Source: Paraherbaspirillum soli (GTDB lineage: Bacteria; Pseudomonadota; Gammaproteobacteria; Burkholderiales; Burkholderiaceae_D). Taken from it: a stretch of 64,000 nt of DNA. The notes beneath the pieces are model-generated. The model was not told the DNA's origin. It saw only the letters and a program-made list of their open reading frames with translations, and did not search any database. This document shows, in pieces, positions 44,230-51,563 of the stretch. Made by a program: the position numbers and the translations under genes. The stretch is from NCBI RefSeq assembly GCF_042654985.1, contig NZ_JBHSMT010000023.1, forward strand, positions 137,633-201,632, given 5' to 3'. Each line of letters begins with the position of its first letter. Position 1 is the first letter of the stretch.

Positions 44230-45393
44230 GTGAGCGAAACCTTGAGCGCGCCGCCGTACACTCTCTGGCAAATGATTTGCTACATGCTGCGCCTGGGCAC
44301 GTTTGGTTTCGGCGGGCCGGTCGCGCTGGTCGGTTACATGCGGCGCGATCTGGTCGAACAGCGCAATTGGATTTTGCCGGCGGACTATAAGGAAGGCTTG
44401 GCGCTGGCACAGTTGGCGCCAGGCCCGCTCGCGGCCCAACTCGCCATCTACATGGGCTATGTGCACTACCGCATTCTCGGTGCGACGCTAGCCGGCGTGG
44501 CTTTCGTCATTCCATCGTTCTTAATGGTGGCGGCGCTCGGGTGGGCTTACGTGCGTTTCGGCGGCCTGCCCTGGATGCAGGCGGTGTTCTACGGAGTCGG
44601 GGCGGCAGTGATCGGCATCATCGTCATCAGCGCGCAAAAACTGACGCTCAAAAGCGTAGGCAAAGACAAGCTGTTATGGGCCATTTATTTACTGCTGGCG
44701 CTGGTGACGGTGGCGACTGAATCCGAAGTTGCCTGGCTGTTTATCGGCGCCGGCGTCGCCGTCTGGCTGCTGCGCGCGCCGCCAAAGTGGCTAGGCAACT
44801 TGCCTGCGGCCGCGCTGGCGCAGTTGCCGCTGGCCAGCGGCTGGTTCGGCGCGCTGGATGTGTCGCTGCTGGCGCAGATCGGCATATTTTTCATTAAGGC
44901 CGGCGCCTTCGTGTTTGGCTCCGGCCTGGCCATCGTGCCCTTCCTGTATGGCGGAGTGGTCACCGAGCACCACTGGCTGAGCGACAAACAGTTCATCGAT
45001 GCGGTGGCGGTGGCCATGATCACCCCCGGTCCGGTGGTCATCACGGTCGGCTTCATCGGCTACCTGATTGCCGGCCTGCCCGGCGCCACGATCGCGGCGT
45101 TGGGGACCTTTATTCCCTGCTACTTATTTACCGTGATTCCCGCGCCCTACTTCAAGAAATACGGCAAGCTGCCGGGCGTGACCGCTTTCGTCAACGGCAT
45201 CACGGCGGCGGCGATCGGCGCCATTTCTGGTTCCGTCATCGTGATTGCCAAGCGTTCCATCAGCGACCTGCCGACCGCCATGATTGCCCTGCTGAGCATC
45301 CTGCTGCTGCGGAAATTCAAGAAACTGCCGGAGCCGCTGCTGGTTGTCATGGCTGCGCTGGCTGGTCTGGCCTTGTATCCGCTGCTGCACTAG
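44230..45393 (+). CDS. chrA: Chromate transporter, long-chain type
   Basis: A 387-residue membrane protein of the CHR family with two homologous halves. The N-terminal GTFGFGGPVALVGYMRRDLVE and the repeated second-half KAGAFVFGSGLAIVPFLYGGVV carry the family motif. Such proteins expel chromate by proton antiport. It starts with GTG 44230 after AAGGAA. Its last 47 bp overlap the end of the convergent outer-membrane-factor gene. Confidence 0.92.
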   Translation: MSETLSAPPYTLWQMICYMLRLGTFGFGGPVALVGYMRRDLVEQRNWILPADYKEGLALAQLAPGPLAAQLAIYMGYVHYRILGATLAGVAFVIPSFLMVAALGWAYVRFGGLPWMQAVFYGVGAAVIGIIVISAQKLTLKSVGKDKLLWAIYLLLALVTVATESEVAWLFIGAGVAVWLLRAPPKWLGNLPAAALAQLPLASGWFGALDVSLLAQIGIFFIKAGAFVFGSGLAIVPFLYGGVVTEHHWLSDKQFIDAVAVAMITPGPVVITVGFIGYLIAGLPGATIAALGTFIPCYLFTVIPAPYFKKYGKLPGVTAFVNGITAAAIGAISGSVIVIAKRSISDLPTAMIALLSILLLRKFKKLPEPLLVVMAALAGLALYPLLH

Positions 45394-46816
45394 GCACATC
45401 CTGCCAGCCGCCGCCAAGCGCCTTGTATAGCGACACGGTGGCCTTCAGGCGCTTCAGTTTGATCTGACCCAACTCGTTCTGCACTTCCGACAACGAGCGC
45501 TGGGTATCGAGCACCGTCATCAAATCTTCGGCGCCGACCCGGTAGCGGATTTCGGATAATTCAAACGCAAAACGGGCTTGCTCCATTTCCGTTTTTTTCA
45601 ATTTTTTCTGTTCGTCCAGGCTGCGGATCTGGCCCAGCGCGGTATCGACTTCCGACAGCGCCGTAATCACTGTCGAGCGGTACAGCTGCACCAGTTCCTG
45701 CTTCTGGGCGATGGCCAGGTCGCGCTGATTGTTTAGGCGGCCGGCGTCGAAGATCGGCGCCACCAACCCGGCTCCCAGATTGGCCAGCAAGTTGGGGCCG
45801 TTAAACAGCGACAGCAAGGCGTTGCTTTGGGCACCGGCCGAACCGGTCAGGCGGATGCTCGGAAACAATGCGGCACGGGCTACCGCGAGATTGGCGTTGG
45901 CCGCCGCCAGTTGCGCTTCGGCGCGGCGGATATCGGGACGGCGCGACAGTAATTCGGAAGGCAGGCCGGGAGTCACTTCCGGCAACAGGATGTTGTCCAG
46001 GCCTTGCGCATTGACGGTAAAGGTTTGCGCCGGCCGGCCCAGCAGGATCGCCAGCGCCGTTTGCGCTTCGCGCTCCTGTTGCATCAGGTCGGGAATCACC
46101 GCCTTCTGCCCTGCCAGCGCCGAGCGCTGCCGCGCCAGGTCCAGCGGCGACGCAGCGCCGGCGCGGCTTTGCGCCGCCACCAGCTTCAGCACCCGTTCCG
46201 CATTGGCGACGTTTTGCTGGGCGATGTTGAGCCGGTCGCGTAAGGACAGCACTTGCAGATAGGTTGAGACGATGCCGCTGGTCACGGTCAGCGCCACCGT
46301 CTCGCGGTCGTAGCGATTGGCTTGCAACGAGGCTTCCGCGGCCGCCAGACCGGCCTTGTTCTTGCCCCAGAAATCGACTTCATAGCCGATCTCCAGCAGG
46401 CCGCTGGCCGAGGTGCTGGCGCTGCCGCTGGACGCCAGCGGCACAGCCCGATTGACGCTGGTGGAAAAATCCGCGTTCGGCAACAGCGGCGCGCCGGCGA
46501 TGCGCGCCTGTGCTTCGGCTTGCCGCACGCGCGATACCGCCGCGGCGATTTCCAGATTGCTGGATTGCCCTTGCGCCACCAATTGCGTCAATTCGGCGCT
46601 GCCGAAACGCTCCCACCAGGCGTTATCGGGCCATTCCTGCTCGCCGTTGCTGGCGGAAAGACTCCAGCCGGAAGGCAGTTCGACGCCGGGGGCCGGCTCC
46701 CGCAACTCCATCCGATGCGCGCAGCCCGACAGCAACAACGCCAACATCAATGCCGAACATGCGGCGGGGGCGCGACGGAAGATAGGAAAATAGTTGATGC
46801 TCATGTTCACTGCCAT
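45347..46816 (-). CDS. Outer-membrane efflux lipoprotein (NodT/OprM family)
   Basis: A 489-residue TolC-superfamily lipoprotein. The lipobox is LLSGC (Cys about 32), followed by two OEP repeats with the segments DFWGKNKAGLAAAEA and LSRRPDIRRAEAQL typical of RND outer-membrane factors. ATG 46816 overlaps the adaptor gene stop (ATGA-type overlap), so it is translated with the adaptor. No inner-membrane pump gene lies beside it. Confidence 0.92.
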   Translation of the reverse strand: MAVNMSINYFPIFRRAPAACSALMLALLLSGCAHRMELREPAPGVELPSGWSLSASNGEQEWPDNAWWERFGSAELTQLVAQGQSSNLEIAAAVSRVRQAEAQARIAGAPLLPNADFSTSVNRAVPLASSGSASTSASGLLEIGYEVDFWGKNKAGLAAAEASLQANRYDRETVALTVTSGIVSTYLQVLSLRDRLNIAQQNVANAERVLKLVAAQSRAGAASPLDLARQRSALAGQKAVIPDLMQQEREAQTALAILLGRPAQTFTVNAQGLDNILLPEVTPGLPSELLSRRPDIRRAEAQLAAANANLAVARAALFPSIRLTGSAGAQSNALLSLFNGPNLLANLGAGLVAPIFDAGRLNNQRDLAIAQKQELVQLYRSTVITALSEVDTALGQIRSLDEQKKLKKTEMEQARFAFELSEIRYRVGAEDLMTVLDTQRSLSEVQNELGQIKLKRLKATVSLYKALGGGWQDVPSAAADTRPDQPAQP

Positions 46817-48087
46817 CAATGGGCCGAGGCTGGATTCTGGGATGGATGCAGCGCCGCCGGCGCACCGGCTGGCGGCGGCGTCAACGGCCGCTTCTCGCTT
46901 GCCTCTGCCAGCGCTGTCGTTACCACCACTTGTTCGCCGGGCGCCAGTCCCGACAACACTTGCGCCAGCTGCGCGCCGCGGATGCCGACACGAATCTTGC
47001 GCGGCTGTGCTTGCCGCTTGGCGTCAAGCACAGCGACCGTGTAGCCGCCGTCGACATCCGCCTGGCCCAGCACAGCCACCGGCAAAGTCACCGCATCGTG
47101 CACCTGCGCCAGCACAAAATTAACCTGTGCGCTCATGCCGCTCATCAGTTGTTGTTGCGGGTTATCGACTTCAAACAGCACGTTGTAGAAGGTCTGCTTG
47201 CCCTGTTCGCCCGAACCGTCGGCCGGCACCGGAATCACCTGGCGCAACTTGCCCGACCAGCGCTTGCCGGGATAACCCGGGGTCGTAAAGTATGCCGTCA
47301 TGCCCTTGCGCAAAAGCGGCACGTCGATTTCGGCGACCCGCGCCTGCACCGTCAATCTCGACAAATCCGCAATCCGCATCAGCGCCGCCGTCGGCGCGTT
47401 GGCCGTCACCATTTGACCGGCGCGAGCCGACAGCGACACCACCGTGCCGCTGATCGGCGCCAGCACTTCGGTGTGTTTGCGGGTCTCTTCGTCATCTTTC
47501 AAGGTCGACTCGATCTGGCGGATCTGGGCGTTGATCGCCCCCACCCGGGCAGAAGCGGAATACATGCTCATGCGGCTGGATTCAAAGGATTCCTCGCGGG
47601 TCGCGTTTTCTGCTTTCAGCTGGCTCTGCCGCTTGAATTGCAGCTCCGCAAAATCCAGCTGCGCCTGTTGATCCGACAACTCCGCCTGCAAGCGCGCCAG
47701 CTGCGCCCGATTACTCTCCAGCCGTGCCGGCGCCAGCGTCGGCGTGATTTCCAGCACGCGCTTGCCGGTCTTGACCTCGTCCCCCACCATCACAAATACC
47801 TCTTTGACCTGGCCCGACACCTGCGCCAGCACGTCGCTGTATTTGTGTAATTGCAATTTTCCGGTCGCCGCCACCGATTGCTCGACATCGCCGCGCTGCA
47901 CCTGAACCGTCTCCAGTCGTACCGGTTGCGGCGCCGGTGCCGGCGGCGACCGACGCCAGAGCGCCTTCCACAGCAAAAAACCAGCTCCCAACGCGATCAG
48001 CAACACCAGTGCGGCGACGAGAAAATTGCGACTGGTGCTGCCGGAACGGGGGGATGGAATGGGACTTGCAGTTGAGTCAACAGTCAT
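46816..48087 (-). CDS. MacA-like periplasmic adaptor (HlyD family)
   Basis: A 423-residue adaptor with an N-terminal membrane anchor (about 22-42), a lipoyl-like half, a coiled-coil hairpin (about 120-190, ARLQAELSDQQAQLDFAELQ), beta-barrel and membrane-proximal domains (VLGQADVDGGYTVAVLD). It is closer to MacA-type adaptors than to RND AcrA, but the ABC pump gene macB, normally next, is absent. ATG 48087 is preferred since the upstream frame to 48276 reads into the repeat element. Confidence 0.88.
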   Translation of the reverse strand: MTVDSTASPIPSPRSGSTSRNFLVAALVLLIALGAGFLLWKALWRRSPPAPAPQPVRLETVQVQRGDVEQSVAATGKLQLHKYSDVLAQVSGQVKEVFVMVGDEVKTGKRVLEITPTLAPARLESNRAQLARLQAELSDQQAQLDFAELQFKRQSQLKAENATREESFESSRMSMYSASARVGAINAQIRQIESTLKDDEETRKHTEVLAPISGTVVSLSARAGQMVTANAPTAALMRIADLSRLTVQARVAEIDVPLLRKGMTAYFTTPGYPGKRWSGKLRQVIPVPADGSGEQGKQTFYNVLFEVDNPQQQLMSGMSAQVNFVLAQVHDAVTLPVAVLGQADVDGGYTVAVLDAKRQAQPRKIRVGIRGAQLAQVLSGLAPGEQVVVTTALAEASEKRPLTPPPAGAPAALHPSQNPASAH

Positions 48088-48201
48088 TGGAAAACAATGC
48101 TTACGCAGTTGGGAAAAAGCAAAAATCAGCAGTCTAGCGTAGAACTTGGTGGCGGTCAGTAGCGAACTTGTTTCTCTAAATAACAGTGCAGAAACATCAA
48201 T

Positions 48202-48320
48202 GTCGCCTCTAAAAACCGTAGCGAGCGGCCCAAGGTCTGGGCGAGAAGCACAGCCGTACTGAGGTACGGCGAGCATCGCAGCCCAGAGATTGGGTCGCGC
48301 AGTAGGTTTTCAGAGGTGAC
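48202..48320 (+). repeat. Inverted-repeat element, copy C
   Basis: A 119 bp copy with ends CGCCTCTAAAAACC and GGTTTTCAGAGGTGA. It is shorter than the others by a deletion in the right inner part, yet keeps the small hairpin GCCGTAC-TGAG-GTACGGC. Same orientation as A and D. It lies immediately downstream of the LysR gene. Confidence 0.86.
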
Positions 48321-48321
48321 A

Positions 48322-49218
48322 TCAAAAACTCTTAGGCACCGCCTCCGCCAGCAAATCGACCAAAGCCCGGACTTTAGGCGACAAGTGGCGCGAGCTCGGG
48401 TACAACACATGGATCGGCTCGTCCTCGTCCGGGTCCGGCGCAAACAAGACCTGCAAGCGGCCGCCGCGCACCAGATCCGCCGCCATATAACTGTGCAGGC
48501 TGACCAGCCCGACGCCATCCAGCGCCGCCTGCACCAGCGCCTCGCCGTTGTCCACGGTAAGCCGCACGGGGGGCAGGACCGACGCCTTGCTGCCGTCAGG
48601 CTCCAGGATCTCCCAGTTCCTCACGCGGCTGCTGTTGCTTGACCGATAGCCGACGCACTGATGCCGAACCAGCTCGGCCGAATGGGTCGGGCGGCCTGCG
48701 CGCTGTAAATATTCCGGCGACGCGCAAACCAGCATGCGGGCGGTCGAAATACGCCGCGCGATCAGTTGCGTATCCGGCAGCACGCCGATCCGCACCGTGG
48801 CGTCTATCCCCTCCTCGACCAGATCGATCTTGCGATCGGTAAAACTGACCTCGATGTGCAACTTCGGATGTTGCTGACACAGGCGGGTCAGCACCGGCAT
48901 CACCACCATGCGGCCGAAGCTGACCGGCAGCGATACGCGCAAAGTACCGGCCGGTTCTGCCTTGGATGGCTGCAACAGCGAGCGCATTTCCTCGAAATCG
49001 GCCAGCAATTGCGTGCAACGTCCCAGGAACAGGCTGCCGTCGGCAGTCAGGCTGAGCTGGCGGGTAGTGCGATTGAGCAGACGCACCCCCAGCTCCTGCT
49101 CCAGACGCGCAATCGACTTGCTGATGCCCGACGGCGTCAAGCCCAGACGATGCGCGGCGGCGGTAAAGCTTTGCAATTCGGCGGCCTGGACAAAGGCAGT
49201 GATTTCAGTGAATTCCAT
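48322..49218 (-). CDS. LysR family transcriptional regulator
   Basis: A 298-residue regulator with N-terminal helix-turn-helix (SFTAAAHRLGLTPSGISKSI) and a C-terminal periplasmic-binding-like effector domain. ATG 49218 is chosen. It is flanked on both sides by element copies C and D in direct orientation. It is divergent from the MDR oxidoreductase gene, the normal layout for a LysR target, although copy D lies between them. Confidence 0.92.
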   Translation of the reverse strand: MEFTEITAFVQAAELQSFTAAAHRLGLTPSGISKSIARLEQELGVRLLNRTTRQLSLTADGSLFLGRCTQLLADFEEMRSLLQPSKAEPAGTLRVSLPVSFGRMVVMPVLTRLCQQHPKLHIEVSFTDRKIDLVEEGIDATVRIGVLPDTQLIARRISTARMLVCASPEYLQRAGRPTHSAELVRHQCVGYRSSNSSRVRNWEILEPDGSKASVLPPVRLTVDNGEALVQAALDGVGLVSLHSYMAADLVRGGRLQVLFAPDPDEDEPIHVLYPSSRHLSPKVRALVDLLAEAVPKSF

Positions 49219-49307
49219 GGTTTTACTATTAATGATCAATAGTCACAAGTTCTATGAATCATAGCATATTTATGATTCACGATCATTGTTATATCGTGGC
49301 AACTCTT

Positions 49308-49440
49308 GGGCACCTCTAAAAACCGTAGCGAGCGACCCAAGGTCTGGGCGAGAAGCGCAGCCGTACGGAGGTACGGTGAGCATCGCAGCCCTGAGATTGG
49401 CGGGCTTACCAAACCCTGCAGTAGGTTTTGAGAGGTGCCC
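49308..49440 (+). repeat. Inverted-repeat element, copy D
   Basis: A 133 bp copy with ends GGGCACCTCTAAAAACC and GGTTTTGAGAGGTGCCC. It lies in the divergent promoter region between the LysR gene and the oxidoreductase gene and takes up more than half of it. Confidence 0.88.
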
Positions 49441-49465
49441 TCTTATTCATTTTTAAGGAAACGCA

Positions 49466-50500
49466 ATGACCATCAACAAGACAATGAAGGTGTGGGAACT
49501 GGCGGAATTCGGCCTCAAGAATTTGCGCCTGGCTGAAAAACCGGTGCCGGCGCCGTCTGCGCAGCAACTACTGATACGCGTCAAAGCGGTGTCGCTGAAC
49601 TACCGCGACAAACTGGTGGTCGACGGTGTCTATCAACCGGATCTGCCGCTCCCCGCGGTCCCGGTGTCGGACTTTGTCGGCGAAGTGGTGGCGACAGGTG
49701 CCGGCGTGACCCGCTTCACCATCGGCGCAAGAGTGATGGGTCAGTTTTACACGCGCTGGATCGGCGACGAAACAACTCCCAAATCACATGACGAACGCGG
49801 CCCGACTCTCGGCACACCGCTGCCCGGCGCGCTGGCCGAGTATGTGGTGCTGGACCAGCAAGCGGCCGTCGCGGTACCGGCCTACCTGAGCGACGCCGAA
49901 GCATCGACGCTGCCGATTGCCGCACTGACCGCATGGAGCGCCTTGGTCGAAGACGGTCAACTCAAACCCGACCAGACGGTACTGGTGCAAGGTACCGGCG
50001 GCGTGGCTATCTTCGCCATCCAGATTGCCAGCGCGCTGGGAGCAAGAGTCATCGCCACCTCCAGCAGCGACAGCAAACTGGCCCGAGCCAAAGCGCTCGG
50101 CGCCCGCGACGGCATCAACTACTCTGAAACGCCGGATTGGGAACAGCGCGCGCTGGAGCTGACCAAGGGCCGCGGCGTCGACCATGTGATCGAAGTGGTC
50201 GGCGGCCCAAGCCTGCGCCGCTCGATCGCCGCCGTCGCCCCGGCCGGCCACATCGCGCTGGTAGGCATGCTGGACGACCTGGAAGCCAGCATCCCGATTA
50301 TTCCGATGCTGATAAAACAGGTCCGTATCCACGGCCAATCGGTCGGCCACCGCAACGCGTTCGAAGCGATGAACCGGTTCTTTGAACAGCACCAAATTCA
50401 CCCGGTGATCGATACGGTGTATCCGTTCCAGGACGCGATTGCAGCATTCGAGCATCTGGCGCGGGGAGCGCTCGGCAAGGTGGTTGTTTCGCTTGCATGA
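49466..50500 (+). CDS. Zinc-independent MDR oxidoreductase (quinone-reductase-like)
   Basis: A 344-residue medium-chain dehydrogenase. The coenzyme loop GTGGVAIFAIQIA is near residue 175. The N-terminal SLNYRDKLV has Asn/Tyr where zinc alcohol dehydrogenases have the catalytic Cys, so it belongs with zinc-free quinone or enoyl reductases. Ribosome binding site AAGGAA precedes ATG 49466. It is likely controlled by the divergent LysR regulator. Substrate unknown. Confidence 0.88.
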   Translation: MTINKTMKVWELAEFGLKNLRLAEKPVPAPSAQQLLIRVKAVSLNYRDKLVVDGVYQPDLPLPAVPVSDFVGEVVATGAGVTRFTIGARVMGQFYTRWIGDETTPKSHDERGPTLGTPLPGALAEYVVLDQQAAVAVPAYLSDAEASTLPIAALTAWSALVEDGQLKPDQTVLVQGTGGVAIFAIQIASALGARVIATSSSDSKLARAKALGARDGINYSETPDWEQRALELTKGRGVDHVIEVVGGPSLRRSIAAVAPAGHIALVGMLDDLEASIPIIPMLIKQVRIHGQSVGHRNAFEAMNRFFEQHQIHPVIDTVYPFQDAIAAFEHLARGALGKVVVSLA

Positions 50501-50506
50501 GCACGT

Positions 50507-50551
50507 AAAAAAACGCCGTCATCCTGAAGCTGGTTTCGGGATGACGGCGTT
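50507..50551 (-). terminator. Strong terminator for the DUF4349-like gene
   Basis: A perfect 13 bp stem AACGCCGTCATCC / GGATGACGGCGTT. On the minus strand it is followed by a run of T (TTTTTTTACG); on the plus strand it has little T after it, so it serves mainly the minus-strand gene but also separates the oxidoreductase. Confidence 0.85.
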
Positions 50552-50594
50552 CGTGTTCCATATAGCTAATTGGTCGCCCAAATAAATCGGGGAG

Positions 50595-51380
50595 TTACTC
50601 CTTGGATCTAGACGGCTTTTTGAACCGCCTCCAAATCCAGCGCCCCACCCATCCAACACCAAGAATCACCAACAGCCAGGGAAGCAAATAAGCAACGCCG
50701 GTGATGGCGCTTGATATTCCACTCGCAAGACTTGCCGAGAATTCCGACGCCGCGGAGACGATAGGTTTCCAGAATGAGCCCTTTCTTCTCGAATCGATAT
50801 TGATGTTCAATATTTCCGTATTCACACGCTGCATCAAATGCGCATTCTCTCCGGCAGCGCTTTCAATTTCACTCTGCACTGACGCCAGCTCTTTGCTGAT
50901 CTTGATCAGCGAATCGATGTCGGTGCGAGCCTTGGCATTGAGATCGAGCAGTTTTCTCTGATAGTCCTTGAGCATTTCCAATTGTTTGGCGGAGTCTGCG
51001 ATCGGCTTTGCCAAATCCTCCGCATGCGTTGATTGGCTTATCACTTCGCCATTGGCGGAAATTGCCTTCATGATCGCGCGCACGCCGTCGGGCTTGGCCC
51101 TAAGACTAATTTTGGCAGCGACCTGGGGGCCTGAGGACAGATTTGAATCCAATACGGTACAGCTGTTAACCTGATCGTTTCGACATAGTGCCTCTGCCTT
51201 GGCCAACACCGTTTTTACGTTTCCTTCTTCCGTATCCAAAGACAGGGAATGCTCATACGCCATGAACTGATTGGCAGCCTTTTCTGCATTTTCTGAATAA
51301 GCAAAAGCACCAGCATCTTCTTTTTTAGCACAGCCGCAAACTATTAATGCGGCAACGATCACGGTTGCAACTAATCTCAT
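50595..51380 (-). CDS. DUF4349-like membrane lipoprotein
   Basis: A 261-residue protein with a short signal ending in the lipobox-like VCGC (Cys about 18), a globular region with a long coiled coil (about 130-190, AKARTDIDSLIKISKELASV), and a C-terminal membrane segment (about 225-248) with a basic tail. This layout matches DUF4349 proteins, whose function is not known to me. ATG 51380 is chosen over the frame to 51452. Confidence 0.78.
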   Translation of the reverse strand: MRLVATVIVAALIVCGCAKKEDAGAFAYSENAEKAANQFMAYEHSLSLDTEEGNVKTVLAKAEALCRNDQVNSCTVLDSNLSSGPQVAAKISLRAKPDGVRAIMKAISANGEVISQSTHAEDLAKPIADSAKQLEMLKDYQRKLLDLNAKARTDIDSLIKISKELASVQSEIESAAGENAHLMQRVNTEILNINIDSRRKGSFWKPIVSAASEFSASLASGISSAITGVAYLLPWLLVILGVGWVGRWIWRRFKKPSRSKE

Positions 51381-51532
51381 GTTCTTATCGATATAGGGGG
51401 TAATGTTCGGCGTTCGAATTGCCGTGCATACTGTTGAAATCGGAACCGGCAAAACCGGCCACGGTCGGGAGTGCGAATTCTATCTGGAAATCGTTTCGTC
51501 ACGGCATTCAATCGCTCCGATGTGCCACAGTG

Positions 51533-51557
51533 GCGCGACTTGCACAGCAAGTCGCGC
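51533..51557 (-). terminator. Stem-loop after the glucoamylase gene
   Basis: A perfect 10 bp stem GCGCGACTTG / CAAGTCGCGC with a 5-base loop begins 6 bp after the glucoamylase stop. There is no T-tract, so its role as terminator is uncertain. Confidence 0.5.
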
Positions 51558-51563
51558 ACAGCA

